Below are positions 61,884 to 64,000 of a DNA stretch of 64,000 nt, in pieces. The notes below the pieces were generated by a model. The model saw only the letters and a list, made by a program, of their open reading frames with translations, was not told the DNA's origin and searched no databases. The translations under genes and the position numbers were made by a program. The stretch's first letter is position 1. Each line of letters begins with the position of its first letter. This DNA is from Panopea generosa (lineage: Eukaryota > Mollusca > Bivalvia > Adapedonta > Hiatellidae), in contig CM055895.1 of the NCBI GenBank assembly GCA_029582155.1, positions 49,225,417 through 49,289,416 of the forward strand. Reading direction: 5' to 3'.

Positions 61884-64000
61884 TTAACCTGACTGTACAA
61901 GGTGCTGGAGTCTGAAAGAGAATTAAATATAAACAAATACATTTTTACATGTTAATATATGCGTTTAACTGCATTTTCCAGCAATGATGTTTAATTAAAA
62001 TGTAACAGTTAATTATTTTTGATATTTTATTTAATAAAATGGTGAAATTATATATTGTCATTTCATTGTTTCAAGTCATTTAATTAAAGTAAGTCAATCA
62101 ACACCACAAACGTCCCGTTTCTCAATATCCTGGCTATACGTGTGATGTCGCCAAAACGTGCTTATGCATTAAATTGATGATGTAGAAAGTTTTAATTGTC
62201 AAGGAGGTTCAAAAAGAAAGTGATAATAACCGACACCGGTGGATTAAATAAATATGTAAATCATGTCTCACGAAAAAGTTTACACGTCCCATGTACAGTG
62301 TGCTATAACAAAGTATTAAGAATAAATGTTTACACATTTTAACATAATATGGGACCCAACTTACAATACGGACGCACCTTATCTCTTAATGTTTTCCAGA
62401 AGCAATACCAAATAAAACTAAGATTTATAAAACTATACGTTTACAAACGTGGATTAGAAATAAAATTAATTTAATGTAACTTTATATGGTCCCATTGCCA
62501 ATAAACAATAGAAATATACTGTAAAAAAAAGGCATACATAAATCCAAGATATAGTGACTTTGAATTAAGTGTTATGTTGCAATGGTAAATACATACAACA
62601 TTCATTCAAGTTTACTTTGTTATATTACACTTACTCATGACATGCAGGTGTGCAGAGGGCTGTTATGAAAGAGCCACCAGGGATTGCGCTTACAATTGCA
62701 GGACATCCAGCCTCGCAGGCAACCAAGGAATTATCAGATCCAAGAACACTTTGGAGCATTTTTGCAACATCTGTGACTGTAATATAAGGTATGTAATCGA
62801 CTAATTATATTATTTTTTATAAATTTGGCATTCGATATAATTATGTGTTTCTTACTGCGAATGTGTGTTGTATAGTTCAATGAAAGAAATCATCTATATG
62901 TTTATATGTTGGATATTCTAATGCTTTGATGACCATACATGTGTTTAAAATGCGACACTTACATTTAAAATAAACCATCGTTCTTTTACTGCATATATTT
63001 CCTTATTGTTAACAGTATGCCACTAAGAAGATATGAAAACGTAACACAGACAGAAATATAACAACGCAACATATTTAGCACGAATATTCATATCCGTCCA
63101 GATACAGAATTATTATCTGTTGATTTTATAGTTGTTATAGGTTGTAAATGAATATTATTATCCGCCTAAAATAACTGTTCCAATGAGCTTCGAGCATTTG
63201 TACCATGTGACTGTACATAAGAAATCGTTATTGTACGCTTCAAACCAGAAGCGTCCCGAAAATCCGGATAGATGTTTCGTATTGGACGGTTCGACTGTCC
63301 AAAAATTGATAAAGAAAATCGTATTGGACGTTAAGGAACGGTAACTCTTAAAAATAGAAAAATAGCTGTGACATGGAAATTGTATTAATATTAATATATT
63401 AAATATTGAACAATTTTAATATTATAAATAAAAAAAAGTGATAAACAACAACTACCTGTTATATTTCGTATTTTTAACAACTTTAATATTATAAAAAATG
63501 TTATGAACATCAACTACCTGTTATTTTCGTAATTTTTTTTTTTTTTTTAAATAAAATGGTTTATAAAATTTTATTTCAATTTGTGTTTCATATGAAAAGA
63601 ACTCGAGGTGAATAATACAAAGGTCGTTATACAGTCCACAGTGTAATAACCTTATAATATTGTACCTCTTACATTATTGCCATATTTTCTAAGTAAGTCC
63701 CCTCTAAACGTTGTGTTGCATTTTCATATCTGTCCTGCGTTGCGTTTTCATATATCTTCCTATGTTGCGTTTTAATATCTCTTGCATGTAAATATATAAT
63801 GCATTGTAAATTGTTATTTTAACTTTGAAATAATATAGATACGATACATTTTGTCAAACAATATGTAAAATATCAATTGCTCGAAGAAAGGGGAAATATT
63901 GTGCTGATGACACTTACATCGACATTTAAATTTCAGTTAATTTTACTGAAATATGAAGAAAGTATGCTTAACTTACTTGATGGTATGTGCACAATGAATC
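61884..64000 (-). CDS. Partial host gene, three C-terminal exons, CxxxC...CxxxC protein
   Basis: Three exons on minus join in one frame: 64000-63977 (cut by the window; donor GTAAGT at 63976-63971), 62776-62635 (acceptor TATATTACAG, donor GTAAGT), and coding part 61911-61884 (acceptor TTCTCTTTCAG, stop TAA at 61886-61884). The 142-base middle exon has only one open frame, reading DVAKMLQSVLGSDNSLVA, then CEAGC and, 16 residues later, CTPAC; the last exon adds a short tail LQHLVQSG. Two CxxxC pairs on predicted helices suggest a helical hairpin with two disulphides, as in small secreted proteins; a signal peptide would lie off-window. Intron phases: 1, then 2. Family not recognised. Both introns fit canonical splice rules, so I rate the gene as real. 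Confidence 0.7.

Overview
The window is AT-rich, intron-bearing, repeat-dense eukaryotic DNA. The mix of tRNA-derived SINE families, LINE fragments with a C-terminal CxxC...DEFHF signature, and minisatellites suggests a marine invertebrate, most likely a bivalve mollusc. That taxonomic call is inference from repeat character, not from a marker gene. Host coding content is low: one well-supported partial gene lies at the right edge on the minus strand (exons at 63977-64000, 62635-62776 and 61884-61911), and a few unassigned candidate exons occur near 10.4-10.8 kb and 21.1-22.0 kb.

The most striking element at the left is an endogenous circular Rep-encoding single-stranded (CRESS) DNA virus copy at about 4581-6335. 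It is close to one genome long. A capsid-like frame on the plus strand converges with a Rep gene on the minus strand; the Rep gene has all endonuclease and superfamily 3 helicase motifs and a single in-frame nonsense codon. Immediately 5' of Rep is a 9-bp perfect stem-loop carrying a one-mismatch version of the conserved nonanucleotide, followed by two 8-bp iterons, so the replication origin is also preserved. A second short capsid-region-like fragment sits at the very start of the window.

From 0.3 to 35 kb the rest is SINEs, a decayed LINE (2.8-3.9 kb), a broken DEDDh exonuclease-like gene (about 9 kb), and many tandem arrays: 44-bp (13.8 kb), 23-bp (19.5 kb), 72-bp (20.3 kb), a 50-bp hairpin-forming array (23 kb), and a 2.8-kb, 43-bp satellite with higher-order structure (26.3-29.1 kb).

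From about 35.1 to 59.5 kb the window is a giant imperfect palindrome: left arm about 35.09-48.6 kb, right arm about 51.2-59.5 kb inverted, spacer about 2.6 kb. More than a dozen segments match in inverted order. Some SINEs are shared by both arms and so predate the duplication. Others are in one arm only, notably a SINE with a 9-bp target duplication at 41662-41867 and a 2.7-kb LINE at 43328-46005. Divergence and arm-specific insertions argue that this is an old genuine structure rather than an assembly artefact.

Large parts hold nothing I can identify; these are stated as such in the list.
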